DNA of 64,000 nucleotides from Aquincola tertiaricarbonis. Lineage in GTDB: Bacteria; Pseudomonadota; Gammaproteobacteria; Burkholderiales; Burkholderiaceae_C. The notes under the pieces are model-generated. The model worked only from the letters and a program-made list of their open reading frames with translations, searched no databases and was not told the origin of the DNA. This document shows positions 44,371 through 52,313 of the stretch, in pieces. Within the stretch, counting starts at the first letter, position 1. Every line of letters starts with the position of its first letter. Position numbers and translations under genes: made by a program. The stretch covers positions 248,001 through 312,000 of the forward strand of contig NZ_CP097635.1 in the NCBI RefSeq assembly GCF_023573145.1, written 5' to 3'.

Positions 44371-44904
44371 ATGCCCGACATCCAGACCCTCGACATCGCT
44401 TCCATCGGCCACCTGTACCGCGGCCATCACCAGTGGCTGGTGGGGTGGCTGCGCCGGCGGCTGGGTTGCCCGCACCATGCGGCGGACCTGGCCCACGACA
44501 CCTTCGCGCGGGTGCTGCTGCGCCGCGATGCGCTGCACTGCCAGCCTGACCCCGGCGGCGGCAAGGCCTTGCTCAGCACCATCGCCCACGGGCTGATGGT
44601 GGACCACCTGCGCCGGACGGCGCTGGAGCGGGCCTTTCTGGAAGCACTGTCGCAGCTGTCGGATGCACACGTGCCGTCCATCGAGGAGCAGCAGATGATG
44701 CTGCAGACCCTGGTGGAGGTGGACCGCCTGCTGCGCGGCCTGCCGGCCAAGGTGCAGCAGGCGTTTTTGCTGTCGCAGATCGACGGACTGAGCTATGCGC
44801 AGATCGCCAGCGAGCTGGGCGTCTCGCTCAGTTCAGTGCAGCAGTACATGACGCGCGCCTTCGGCGCCTGCTTCCAGGCCTGGCAAGGGCCCGCGCTGCA
44901 GTGA
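44371..44904 (+). CDS. FecI-family ECF sigma factor
   Basis: Encodes 177 aa from the ATG at 44371; an in-frame ATG at 44329 lies inside the promoter region. Region 2 spans about residues 8-80 (LYRGHHQWLVGWLRRRLGC, DLAHDTFARVLLR) and region 4 about 110-170 (LPAKVQQAFLLSQIDGLSYAQIASELGVSLSSVQQYM), typical of FecI proteins that answer siderophore-receptor signals. Its stop overlaps the GTG of the FecR-like anti-sigma gene, and a receptor with an N-terminal signalling domain follows, so this is a complete cell-surface signalling set. A Fur-like box precedes it. It probably transcribes the receptor gene at 46000. Confidence 0.93.
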   Translation: MPDIQTLDIASIGHLYRGHHQWLVGWLRRRLGCPHHAADLAHDTFARVLLRRDALHCQPDPGGGKALLSTIAHGLMVDHLRRTALERAFLEALSQLSDAHVPSIEEQQMMLQTLVEVDRLLRGLPAKVQQAFLLSQIDGLSYAQIASELGVSLSSVQQYMTRAFGACFQAWQGPALQ

Positions 44905-45911
44905 CGGGCCCGCACACGGCTGCAGGCCCCCTGCCGCCGGCGGTGGTGGAAGCCGCCATCGCCTGGATGGTGCGCCTGCAGTCCGGCCGTGCCACGCCGC
45001 AGGAGCACCAGGCCTGCGAGCGCTGGCAGCAGGAGCAGCCGGCGCATGCCCAGGCCTGGCAGGCGCTGAACGGCTTCAGCCGGCGGCTGAAGACCCTGCC
45101 ACCCGCGCTGGCCCATGGCACGCTGGCCGCCACCCGCGCGCCGCAGCCGCACCGCCGCGCGCTGCTCAAGGGCGCGGCACTGAAAGGCCTGGTGCTGGTG
45201 GGCGGTACCTCAGCGCTGGCGCTGGGCGGCCGGCCCGAAGGCGGCTGGGCAACACTGGCCGCCACGCACCGCACCGGCGTGGGTGAGCGGCAGCGCGCCG
45301 TGCTGGCCGATGGCAGCGTGCTGCAGCTGGACACGGCCACCGCGCTCAGCACCCGCTTCGACGTACAGCGCCGCTGCGTCGTGCTGTGGTCCGGCGCGGT
45401 GCTGGTGGATTGCGGGCCGGACCCTGGCCCGGACAGCAACAGCCCGTCGCCGCGGCCCTTCGTCGTGCGCACCGCGCAGGGCGAGATCCACACGCCCGGC
45501 GGCCGCTTCGTCGTGCAGCAGCGCAGCGGGCACACCCTGGTGCAGGTGCTGCAGGGCTGGCTGCAGGTGCAGCCAAAGGCCGCGGCGTCGCCCGCACGGC
45601 GGCTGGGCCCCGGCCAGCAATGGCAGTTCGATGCCGAGGGCCAAGGCCCATTGGGGGCCGCCGACGGCGGTGCAGGTGCCTGGGCCGACGGCCTGCTGGT
45701 GGCGCGCGACCTGCCGCTGGCTGAGCTGGTGGCGGCGCTGGCGCGCTACCGCCACGGCTGGCTGCGCTGCGACCCCGCAGTGGCCGCGCTGCGCATCTCG
45801 GGCGTGTTTCCGCTCGACAACCCCGAGCGTGTGCTGGCCGCGGTCCAGCGCACGCTGCCGGTGCGGACGCAGGCGCTCACACGCTGGTGGGTGACCCTGG
45901 TGCCACGCTGA
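44901..45911 (+). CDS. FecR-type anti-sigma/signal transducer
   Basis: Encodes 336 aa, with a GTG start overlapping the sigma stop. The cytoplasmic N-terminus (about 1-85) has AWMVRLQSGRATPQEHQACERW, the sigma-binding region typical of FecR proteins. A single membrane segment follows near 95-112 (LLKGAALKGLVLVGGTSALA) and a periplasmic FecR domain with RTGVGERQRAVLADGSVLQLDTATAL and RTAQGEIHTPGGRFVVQQ. The C-terminal part (LAELVAALARYRHGWLRCDP, ISGVFPLDNPERVLAAV) is the STN-like end that contacts the receptor. It relays loading of the TonB-dependent receptor to FecI. Confidence 0.93.
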   Translation: MTGPHTAAGPLPPAVVEAAIAWMVRLQSGRATPQEHQACERWQQEQPAHAQAWQALNGFSRRLKTLPPALAHGTLAATRAPQPHRRALLKGAALKGLVLVGGTSALALGGRPEGGWATLAATHRTGVGERQRAVLADGSVLQLDTATALSTRFDVQRRCVVLWSGAVLVDCGPDPGPDSNSPSPRPFVVRTAQGEIHTPGGRFVVQQRSGHTLVQVLQGWLQVQPKAAASPARRLGPGQQWQFDAEGQGPLGAADGGAGAWADGLLVARDLPLAELVAALARYRHGWLRCDPAVAALRISGVFPLDNPERVLAAVQRTLPVRTQALTRWWVTLVPR

Positions 45912-45958
45912 AAAATTTTTTGCGAAAGGGCTGCAGTTTTCGGCGACTCGTTCGGTTC
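45910..45958 (+). promoter_or_regulatory. Candidate FecI-type promoter of the receptor gene
   Basis: GAAAAATTTTTTGCG at 45910-45924 is followed about 25 bases on by CGTTCGGTTC at 45949-45958. Receptor genes under FecI-like sigma factors often show an A/T-tract -35 and a CGT-containing -10. Spacing is longer than usual, so this is tentative. A GAAAGG ribosome-binding site precedes the ATG at 46000. Confidence 0.3.
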
Positions 45959-45999
45959 ACCAGCAAGACCTCCACTTTGTTGATGAAAGGTGTTGCTCC

Positions 46000-48471
46000 A
46001 TGACCGACCGTCGCCTCCGCGCCCTCCCCGCTGCCACCTGGTTCAAACGCTCGGCCCTGTCGGCCGCCAGCTGTGCGGCCTGCATCGCCTTGTCAGCCGC
46101 CAGCAGCGCCGTGCTGGCGCAGCCCGCCGCCCAGCCGCCGGCGGCACAGGCCACCCGCGCGTTCGACATCGCACCCGGCCCGCTGGACCTGGCGCTCAAC
46201 AGCCTGGCGCGCAGCGCCGGCATCCTGCTGTCCTTCGACCCGCAGCTGGTGCAGGGCCGGCAGAGCGCCGGCCTGCGCGGCAGCTACACCGTGGAAGCCG
46301 GCTTGCGCACGCTGCTGGCGGGCGCCGGGCTCAGGGCCGTGGCCCAGCCCGATGGCAGCTTCACGCTGGAGCGGGCGGCTGATGAAGCCGCGGCGGCCCC
46401 ACCGGCCGCGTCACCAGCCGCGCTGCCGGCGGTGCGGGCCCGTGCCCGCCGCGATCCGCTGGTGACAGAGGCAACCGACCGCTATGCTGCCGTGGCCACC
46501 AGCACCGCCACCCGGCTGGCCCTGTCGCCGCGCGAAACGCCGCAGTCGGTGACCGTGGTCACGCGCGCGCGGATGGACGACTTCGGCCTGCTCAGCGTCA
46601 ACGAGGTGCTGGCCAACACCACCGGCGTCTCGGTCGATGTGGTGGAAACCGACCGCACCTATTTCAACGCCCGCGGCTTCGACATCTCCAACTTCCAGGT
46701 CGACGGCGTCGGCATGCCCTTCACCAACGGCGACCAGCTGGGCGACATCGACACCGCGCTGTTCGACCGTGTCGAGGTGCTGCGCGGCGCCAACGGCCTG
46801 CTGTCGTCCACCGGCAACCCGGCGGCCACCGTCAATTACGTGCGCAAGCGGCCCACGGCCACCTTCCAGGCCTCGGGCGGCCTGACCCTCGGCTCCTGGA
46901 ACAAGAAGCGCGCCGAGGCCGATGTGTCGGGCCCGCTCAACCAGGCCGGCACGCTGCGCGGCCGCGGCATCGTGATGGGCCAGCGCAACGACTCCTTCAT
47001 GGACAACTATGCGCTGAGCAAGCACCTGGTGGCCGGCGTGCTGGAGGCCGACATCGCGCCGCGCACCGTGGTCACGCTGGGCCTGACGCGGCAGGCCAAC
47101 CGGCCCGAGGGCACTTCCTGGGGCGGCCTGCCGCTGAACTACGCGGACGGCAGCGCCACCGACTACCCACGCAGCACCGCGGCCGCGCCTCGCTGGTCGC
47201 ACTGGGACAACACCGACACCACCGGCTTCGTCGAGCTGGCGCATGCACTGGGCCAGGGCTGGAACTTCAAGGCCACGGCCAGCTACCGCAAGCTGTCGGC
47301 CGATGGCGAGCTGTTCAGCATCTCGGGCCTGCTGCCCGACCGCAGCACGGGTGCGGGCACCGAAAGCTGGACCTCGACCCAGGTGTCCGACGAGACGCAG
47401 CGGCTGCTGGACGTGAGCGCCAGCGGCCCGTTCGAGCTGGCCGGCCGGCGCCATGAAGCGGTGCTGGGCTTCAATGCCGCCCGCGTGCACAACCAGGCTT
47501 CGTACCAGCGCGGCGCCGGCAACGGCACGGCCCTGGTGGCCCCGGGCGACTGGGGCAGCTATGCCGAGCCGCTGTGGAACGGTGCCATCGGCTCGGCCGA
47601 CTTCATCAACCGCCGGCAGTCGATCTACGCCCTGGCGCGCTTGAACCTGGCCGACCCCTGGAAGCTGCTGCTGGGCCTGAACCACACCCGCATGGAAAGC
47701 GAAGGCCTGGGCTTTCGCGCCGTGCCCCGGGTGTACGAAGAGAACGAGACCGTGCCCTACGTCGGCACCACCTTCGACCTCGATGCCCGGCACTCGCTGT
47801 ATGCCAGCTACACCAAGATCGTGAACCCGCAGACGCAGGTGGATGCCAGCCAGTCGCTGCTGGGCCCCATCAAGGGCAGCAACCTGGAGGCCGGCGCCAA
47901 GGGCGAATGGCTGGACGGCGAACTGAGCGGTTCTTTCGCCGTGTTCCGCACCGAGCAGAACAACCTGGCCGAGTACGCCGGCTTCGACACGGACGGCGGC
48001 TTCTCGTACTACCGCCGCATCGACGCCACCTCCACCGGCTATGAGCTGGAGCTGAACGGCCGCCTGGGCCCCGACTGGGACCTGAGCGCGGGCTACACCC
48101 AGCTGCGCATGGAAGACGCCAACGGCGACGATGCCCGTACCTTCGTGCCCCGCCGCACACTGCGGCTGTCGGCGCGCTACCGTGTGCCGGCGCTGCCGCA
48201 GCTCAAGCTGGGTGCCACGCTGCGCTGGCAGAGCGACATCCACCGCATCAACGGCACGCAGACCGCGGCCGATGGCAGCAACATCATCACCCGCCAGCCC
48301 AGCTATGCGGTGCTGGGCCTGATGGCGCGCTACGACTTCAGCCCGCGGCTGAGCGCGCACCTGCTGATCAACAACGTCACCGACAAGAAGTACCTGGCCA
48401 GCCTGTACTGGGACCAGAGCCTCTACGGCGCCGGCCGCAACGGGCAGCTCACGCTGAACTGGAAGTACTGA
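46000..48471 (+). CDS. TonB-dependent siderophore receptor with signalling (STN) domain
   Basis: Encodes 823 aa, the size of FpvA/FoxA/FauA-type receptors. The signal peptide ends near residue 41. The STN domain spans about 50-125 (FDIAPGPLDLALNSLARSAGILLSFDP, YTVEAGLRTLLAGAGL), followed by the TonB box region and plug (RETPQSVTVVTRARMDDFGL, NARGFDISNFQVDGVG, DRVEVLRGANGLLSSTGNPAATVNYVRKRP) and a 22-strand barrel ending LTLNWKY. With FecI and FecR just upstream it should sense and import a ferric siderophore, probably the alcaligin-like product of the genes at 49134-56042. The gene after it starts one base past the stop. Confidence 0.95.
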   Translation: MTDRRLRALPAATWFKRSALSAASCAACIALSAASSAVLAQPAAQPPAAQATRAFDIAPGPLDLALNSLARSAGILLSFDPQLVQGRQSAGLRGSYTVEAGLRTLLAGAGLRAVAQPDGSFTLERAADEAAAAPPAASPAALPAVRARARRDPLVTEATDRYAAVATSTATRLALSPRETPQSVTVVTRARMDDFGLLSVNEVLANTTGVSVDVVETDRTYFNARGFDISNFQVDGVGMPFTNGDQLGDIDTALFDRVEVLRGANGLLSSTGNPAATVNYVRKRPTATFQASGGLTLGSWNKKRAEADVSGPLNQAGTLRGRGIVMGQRNDSFMDNYALSKHLVAGVLEADIAPRTVVTLGLTRQANRPEGTSWGGLPLNYADGSATDYPRSTAAAPRWSHWDNTDTTGFVELAHALGQGWNFKATASYRKLSADGELFSISGLLPDRSTGAGTESWTSTQVSDETQRLLDVSASGPFELAGRRHEAVLGFNAARVHNQASYQRGAGNGTALVAPGDWGSYAEPLWNGAIGSADFINRRQSIYALARLNLADPWKLLLGLNHTRMESEGLGFRAVPRVYEENETVPYVGTTFDLDARHSLYASYTKIVNPQTQVDASQSLLGPIKGSNLEAGAKGEWLDGELSGSFAVFRTEQNNLAEYAGFDTDGGFSYYRRIDATSTGYELELNGRLGPDWDLSAGYTQLRMEDANGDDARTFVPRRTLRLSARYRVPALPQLKLGATLRWQSDIHRINGTQTAADGSNIITRQPSYAVLGLMARYDFSPRLSAHLLINNVTDKKYLASLYWDQSLYGAGRNGQLTLNWKY

Positions 48472-48472
48472 G

Positions 48473-49018
48473 ATGGCGGCGCATCAGTCCGGGTCCACGC
48501 ACCCGCTGGTGGCCGACTTCATCGCCCATCGCCCGCTGCTGCAGCGGGTCGCCTGCCGCTGGATGGGTGACCGCGACCTCGCCGAGGACGTGGTGCAGGA
48601 AGCCTGCATGAAGTTGATGCAGGGCACGCCGCCGCCCGGCGTGCGGCAGCCAGTGGCCTATTGCATGCGGGTGGTGCAGCACCTGTGCATCGACCACCTG
48701 CGCCGCCGCCAGAGCGAGCGGCAGCTGATCCACTAGCACGACGACGGCCTGGACACGGCCGCCCCCAACGGCACGCCGGAGCACCATGCCATCGGCCGCC
48801 AGCTGCTGCATGGCATGGACCGTTGTCTGCGCGGGCTGCCGGCCCGCACCCGCCAGGCCTTCGTGCTGCACCGGCTGCAGGGCCACACGCAGCAGGAGGT
48901 GGCCCAGCGGCTGGGTGTCTCGGCCACGCTGGTGAACTTCATGGTGCAGGAAGCCGTGCAGGCATTGGCCGGCTGCCCCGAGCTGTGCCCGGCCGGGGCC
49001 CGCGGTCACGGCCAGTAA
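48473..49018 (+). pseudogene. PvdS/OrbS-type ECF sigma factor interrupted by in-frame TAG
   Basis: One reading frame of 182 codons carries a complete iron-starvation sigma factor but for a TAG at 48734-48736 (codon 88). Before it lies region 2 (LLQRVACRWMGDRDLAEDVVQEACMKLM; VQHLCIDHLRRRQSE); after it, region 4 (LPARTRQAFVLHRLQGHTQQEVAQRLGVSATLVNFMV), whose TLVNFM ending matches PvdS. No frameshift is involved. Either half alone (87 aa, or 67 aa from an ATG at 48815) would lack promoter recognition at -10 or -35. Readthrough, a suppressor tRNA, a reverted codon in the population or an assembly error are alternatives. It starts one base after the receptor stop and just precedes a sigma-type promoter (49044). 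Confidence 0.88.
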
Positions 49019-49043
49019 CCGCACCGGGCGCAGTGCCTCTGGC

Positions 49044-49068
49044 TAAACGCCGGGCCGCCTCATCCGTC
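49044..49068 (+). promoter_or_regulatory. PvdS/OrbS-type promoter (TAAAC-N16-CGTC)
   Basis: TAAAC at 49044-49048 and CGTC at 49065-49068 are separated by 16 bases, matching the iron-starvation box TAAAT-N16-CGT used by PvdS-like sigma factors. It lies 66-90 bases before the hydroxylase ATG, between that gene and the broken sigma gene. Confidence 0.6.
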
Positions 49069-49133
49069 ACACGAAGGCAAGCGCGCGGCCTTCGGGCCGC
49101 GCTCCCAACCTCATCGACTGGAAGGCGGCCCCG

Positions 49134-50525
49134 ATGCCTGGCAATCACCCCCGATCCACCGACCCCCAGGTCCATGATGTCATCGGCATCGGCCTGGGCC
49201 CTTTCAACCTCAGCCTGGCCTGCCTGCTGGCGCCGCTGGCGCAAGGCGCCACGCCCTGCCAGGCGCTGTTCCTCGACAGCCGTGCGCAGTTCGACTGGCA
49301 CCCCGGCATGCTGATCGACGAGACCACGCTGCAGAACCCCTGCCTGGCCGACCTGGTGAGCCTGGCCGACCCGACCAGCCGCTACAGCTACCTCAACTAC
49401 TGCAAGCAGCAGGGCGAGATCTACGCGCACTACTTCAACGGCCCGCACTTCATCACCCGCGAGGCCTTCAACCGCTACTGCCAGTGGGCTTCGCGCAGCC
49501 TGCCCAACGTGCGCTTCGGGCATGAGGTGACCGGCGTCTCGCACGAAGTGCAGCAGGGCCGCAGCCTCTACCACGTGCAGGCCCGCCGGGCCGATGGCAC
49601 GCACGTGAGCTTCGCGGCGCGCAAGCTGGTGCTGGGCATCGGTGCCCAGCCCAGCCTGCCCGCCTGCTGCGACGAACAGCCACAGCGCTGGCTGCACAGC
49701 GCCCACTACCTGCAGCACAAGGCCCAGCTGCTGGACAAGCGCTCGATCACCATCGTGGGCAGCGGCCAGAGCGCGGCCGAGGTGTGCCACGACCTGCTGA
49801 AGGAAGCCGAGCAACGCGGCACCACGGTGAACTGGATCACCCGTTCGCCCTACTTCTTCCAGATGGAGACCACGCGGCTGACGCTGGAGATGTTCTCGCC
49901 GGACTACACCGACTACTTCTACCACCTGCCCGAGTCGCGCAAGGCCGCCGTGCTGGCCGGGCAGGACAGCCTCTACAAGGGCATCAACGCCCAGCTGATG
50001 GACCAGATCTACCAGCAGCTGGAACGTGGCCGCCGGCGCCGCAGCTTCCAGGCCCACCTGGTCACGCAATCGGAGCTGCGGCGCTGCCGCCATGACGAAG
50101 CCAGCGGCCAGCATGTGCTGGAGTTCCACCGCACCGACACCGGCGAAGCCTTCGAGCACCGCACCGACGGCCTGATCTTGGCCACCGGCTACCGTCAGCG
50201 GGTGCCGCGCTTTTTGGGCGGCATCGAGCACCGGCTGCGCTTCGACCGCCAGGGCCGCTACCAGCCCACGCGCGACTACGCCGTCGACATCAACGGCGAT
50301 GAGGTGTACGTGCAGAACGGCGGCCTGCACAGCCATGGCCTGAGCAACCCCGAGCTGGGCCTGGCCTGCTACCGCAACTCGTGCCTGATACGCGCGCTGA
50401 CCGGCGTGGCGCACTACCCCATCGAGACCGGCATCGCGCTGCAGAGCTTCGGCGTGCCACGTTCGCCGCTGTTCAGGCCGCTGGCACCGGCCGCCGCCGC
50501 CACGCAGGACCCCGCATGCGCCTGA
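49134..50525 (+). CDS. alcA: Siderophore N-hydroxylase (SidA/IucD/PvdA family), AlcA-like
   Basis: Encodes 463 aa, a flavin N-monooxygenase. The FAD-binding GxGxG motif is at residues 18-22 (GIGLGPFNLSLA), the NADPH site near 205 (IVGSGQSAAEV) and the C-terminal ATGY motif near 349 (ATGYRQRVP). The segment DPTSRYSYLNYCKQQG near 80-95 is typical of the family. It hydroxylates the terminal amine of a diamine or amino acid. The operon order (hydroxylase, exporter, acyltransferase, NIS synthetase, FhuF-like, Rieske oxygenase) matches Bordetella alcaligin, so the substrate is probably putrescine or 2-hydroxyputrescine. A PvdS-type promoter lies upstream. Its end overlaps the exporter start. Confidence 0.9.
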   Translation: MPGNHPRSTDPQVHDVIGIGLGPFNLSLACLLAPLAQGATPCQALFLDSRAQFDWHPGMLIDETTLQNPCLADLVSLADPTSRYSYLNYCKQQGEIYAHYFNGPHFITREAFNRYCQWASRSLPNVRFGHEVTGVSHEVQQGRSLYHVQARRADGTHVSFAARKLVLGIGAQPSLPACCDEQPQRWLHSAHYLQHKAQLLDKRSITIVGSGQSAAEVCHDLLKEAEQRGTTVNWITRSPYFFQMETTRLTLEMFSPDYTDYFYHLPESRKAAVLAGQDSLYKGINAQLMDQIYQQLERGRRRRSFQAHLVTQSELRRCRHDEASGQHVLEFHRTDTGEAFEHRTDGLILATGYRQRVPRFLGGIEHRLRFDRQGRYQPTRDYAVDINGDEVYVQNGGLHSHGLSNPELGLACYRNSCLIRALTGVAHYPIETGIALQSFGVPRSPLFRPLAPAAAATQDPACA

Positions 50526-51733
50526 GACACGGACTGATCCTGATGACGCTGCTCGCCGTCATCAGCGACGCGCTGCTGATCCCCTTCTATCCGCAGTTCT
50601 TCGCGCAGCGCTACGGGCAGACCAGCCCCTGGCATGTCGGCGCCTACGTGGCCTTCATCTCCATCACGGTGATGTGCGTGTTTCCGCTGTGGGTGCGGGT
50701 GGCGCGCCGCTTCGAGACGCTGCACATCCTGCAGGTCACGCAAGGCATCGCGGCCGCGCTGTGCCTGGCCAGCTACTGGGCGCCGGGGCTGGTGAGCTAC
50801 TGGGGGCTGTCGATGGCGATGTTCGCCTTCAAGAGCAGCTACCTGCTCAACTTCCCGTACCTGATGCGCACCGAGACCGACGCCACGCGCGCCGGCACCA
50901 TCGGCCTGCTGTCGGTCACGGCGCACCTGGGCGTGGTGCTGGGCGCGGTGGCCGGCGGCGCGGTCATCGAGCGCTGGGGCGTGCAGGCCTGCGTGCTGCT
51001 GATGGCCGGGGCCGACCTGGTGCAGATGGCCTTGTGCAGCTGGCTGATCCGCAGCCGCCGCATGGTGCCGGTGCTGGCCCACGATGCGCAGGAACGCAGC
51101 GCGCCGCAGCGCTTCAGCCTGGCCGGGCATGCGCGCATCCTGCAGCTGGCGGTGGTGATGCTGCTGTTCGACTTCGGCGCAGCCCTGGCGCGGCCCTTCT
51201 TCTCGGTGTACTGGGGCAGCCTCACCCACTTCGGCGGCGAAGCGATGGCCGGTGCCGCCTTCGCGGTGCCCAAGATCGTGGCGGTGGCGGCCCTGGTGGT
51301 GCACCGGTGGCTGACGCTGCCCGAGCAGCACCCCACGCGCCGCACGCTGGCCAACCTGCTGCTGGGCGCACTGGGACTGCTGCTGCAAGCCGCGCCCGAC
51401 GTGGCCACGCTGCTGATCGGTCGGGTGCTGCTGGGCTGGGCGCTGTACCAGCTGGTCATCAACTTCGACGTGCAGCTCTACCAGCTCAGCACGCCCGACG
51501 ACTTCGGCCGCGACTACGGCGTCATCAACATCTTCCAGAACTGCGGCGTGCTGCTGGCCTCGTTCACCGCCGGCTCGCTGGTGGCCACGCACGGGCTGCA
51601 AGCGCCCTTCGTGGTGGCCGGTGTGGCCTTCCTGCTGGCCGCCGCGCTGTGGCGCTGGCGCTTTGCCGGGCCGCGCGCAGCGGCCTCCTTCCACCCCGAA
51701 CCGGAGAAGTCTTCCCATGCCCCAGCAGCCTGA
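50516..51733 (+). CDS. MFS transporter, probable siderophore exporter
   Basis: Encodes 405 aa with about 12 hydrophobic helices. The ATG at 50516 overlaps the last ten bases of the hydroxylase gene. An N-terminal helix (LILMTLLAVISDALLIPFYPQFF) is followed by RYGQTSPWHVGAYVA, the loop region FPLWVRVARRFETLHILQV, and a second-half helix pair around PKIVAVAALVVHRWLTLPEQHP. The position inside a hydroxamate siderophore operon makes it the likely exporter of the finished molecule, a role played by AlcS in Bordetella, though uptake of the ferric complex across the inner membrane is possible. The next gene overlaps by 17 bases, so translation is coupled. Confidence 0.88.
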   Translation: MRLRHGLILMTLLAVISDALLIPFYPQFFAQRYGQTSPWHVGAYVAFISITVMCVFPLWVRVARRFETLHILQVTQGIAAALCLASYWAPGLVSYWGLSMAMFAFKSSYLLNFPYLMRTETDATRAGTIGLLSVTAHLGVVLGAVAGGAVIERWGVQACVLLMAGADLVQMALCSWLIRSRRMVPVLAHDAQERSAPQRFSLAGHARILQLAVVMLLFDFGAALARPFFSVYWGSLTHFGGEAMAGAAFAVPKIVAVAALVVHRWLTLPEQHPTRRTLANLLLGALGLLLQAAPDVATLLIGRVLLGWALYQLVINFDVQLYQLSTPDDFGRDYGVINIFQNCGVLLASFTAGSLVATHGLQAPFVVAGVAFLLAAALWRWRFAGPRAAASFHPEPEKSSHAPAA

Positions 51734-52313
51734 ATCCGCGTGGGCACCGCCCGCGGCCTACACCTCGCCCACCGGCATGGTGTTCCGGCGCCTGGCCATC
51801 CCGGCCGACATGCCGATGATCCATGGCTGGTTCCAGCAGCCGCATGCCAGGTTCTGGTGCCTGCAGGGCGCCAGCGTGGCCGAGGTGCAAGACCTCTACG
51901 CGGCGCAGCTGGCCTGCGGCTTCCGCGACGTGCACATCGGCACGCTGGACGGTGAGCCGGTGGTGCTGGCCGAGTCCTACGACCCCCGCTTCGACCAGCT
52001 GGCCGACCACTACCCGGTGCAGCCCGGCGACGTCGGCATGCACATCTGCCTGGCACCGGCGCGCCGGCCCGTCAGCGGCTTTTCGCGCCGCGCCTTCCAG
52101 GCGGTGATGGACCTGATGTTCGACGGCCTGGGCGCCCGCCGCGTGGTGGTGGAGCCCGACCAGCACAACCACAAGATCCATGCGCTGAACCAGCGCTTCG
52201 GCTTCGTCTACCGCGGCAACGTGCCGCTGCGCGAGAAGGTGGCCAGCCTGGCCCTGTGCACGCGCGACCACTACCACCAAGCCCTGCAATCACTCCAGGA
52301 GATGCCCGCATGA
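51717..52313 (+). CDS. alcB: AlcB-like GNAT acyltransferase of siderophore synthesis
   Basis: Encodes 198 aa from the ATG at 51717. It is an acetyltransferase-fold protein of the IucB/AlcB/PubB group: RRLAIPADMPMIHGWFQQPHARFWCLQG near 25-52, DVGMHICLAPARRPVSGFSRRAFQAVMDLMFD near 110-140, and VVVEPDQHNHKIHALNQRFGFVYRG near 148-172, where the acyl-CoA pyrophosphate-binding turn and conserved Asn-His are found. It should transfer succinyl (or acetyl) from CoA onto the N-hydroxylated diamine to give the hydroxamate. It overlaps the exporter upstream by 17 bases and the synthetase downstream by 4 (ATGA), which shows strong coupling. Confidence 0.9.
   Translation: MPQQPESAWAPPAAYTSPTGMVFRRLAIPADMPMIHGWFQQPHARFWCLQGASVAEVQDLYAAQLACGFRDVHIGTLDGEPVVLAESYDPRFDQLADHYPVQPGDVGMHICLAPARRPVSGFSRRAFQAVMDLMFDGLGARRVVVEPDQHNHKIHALNQRFGFVYRGNVPLREKVASLALCTRDHYHQALQSLQEMPA

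Noticed and set aside
48815..49018. A separate 67-aa gene starting at ATG 48815
   Set aside because: It is in the same frame as the upstream part and is simply region 4 of the interrupted sigma factor; no ribosome-binding site is evident.
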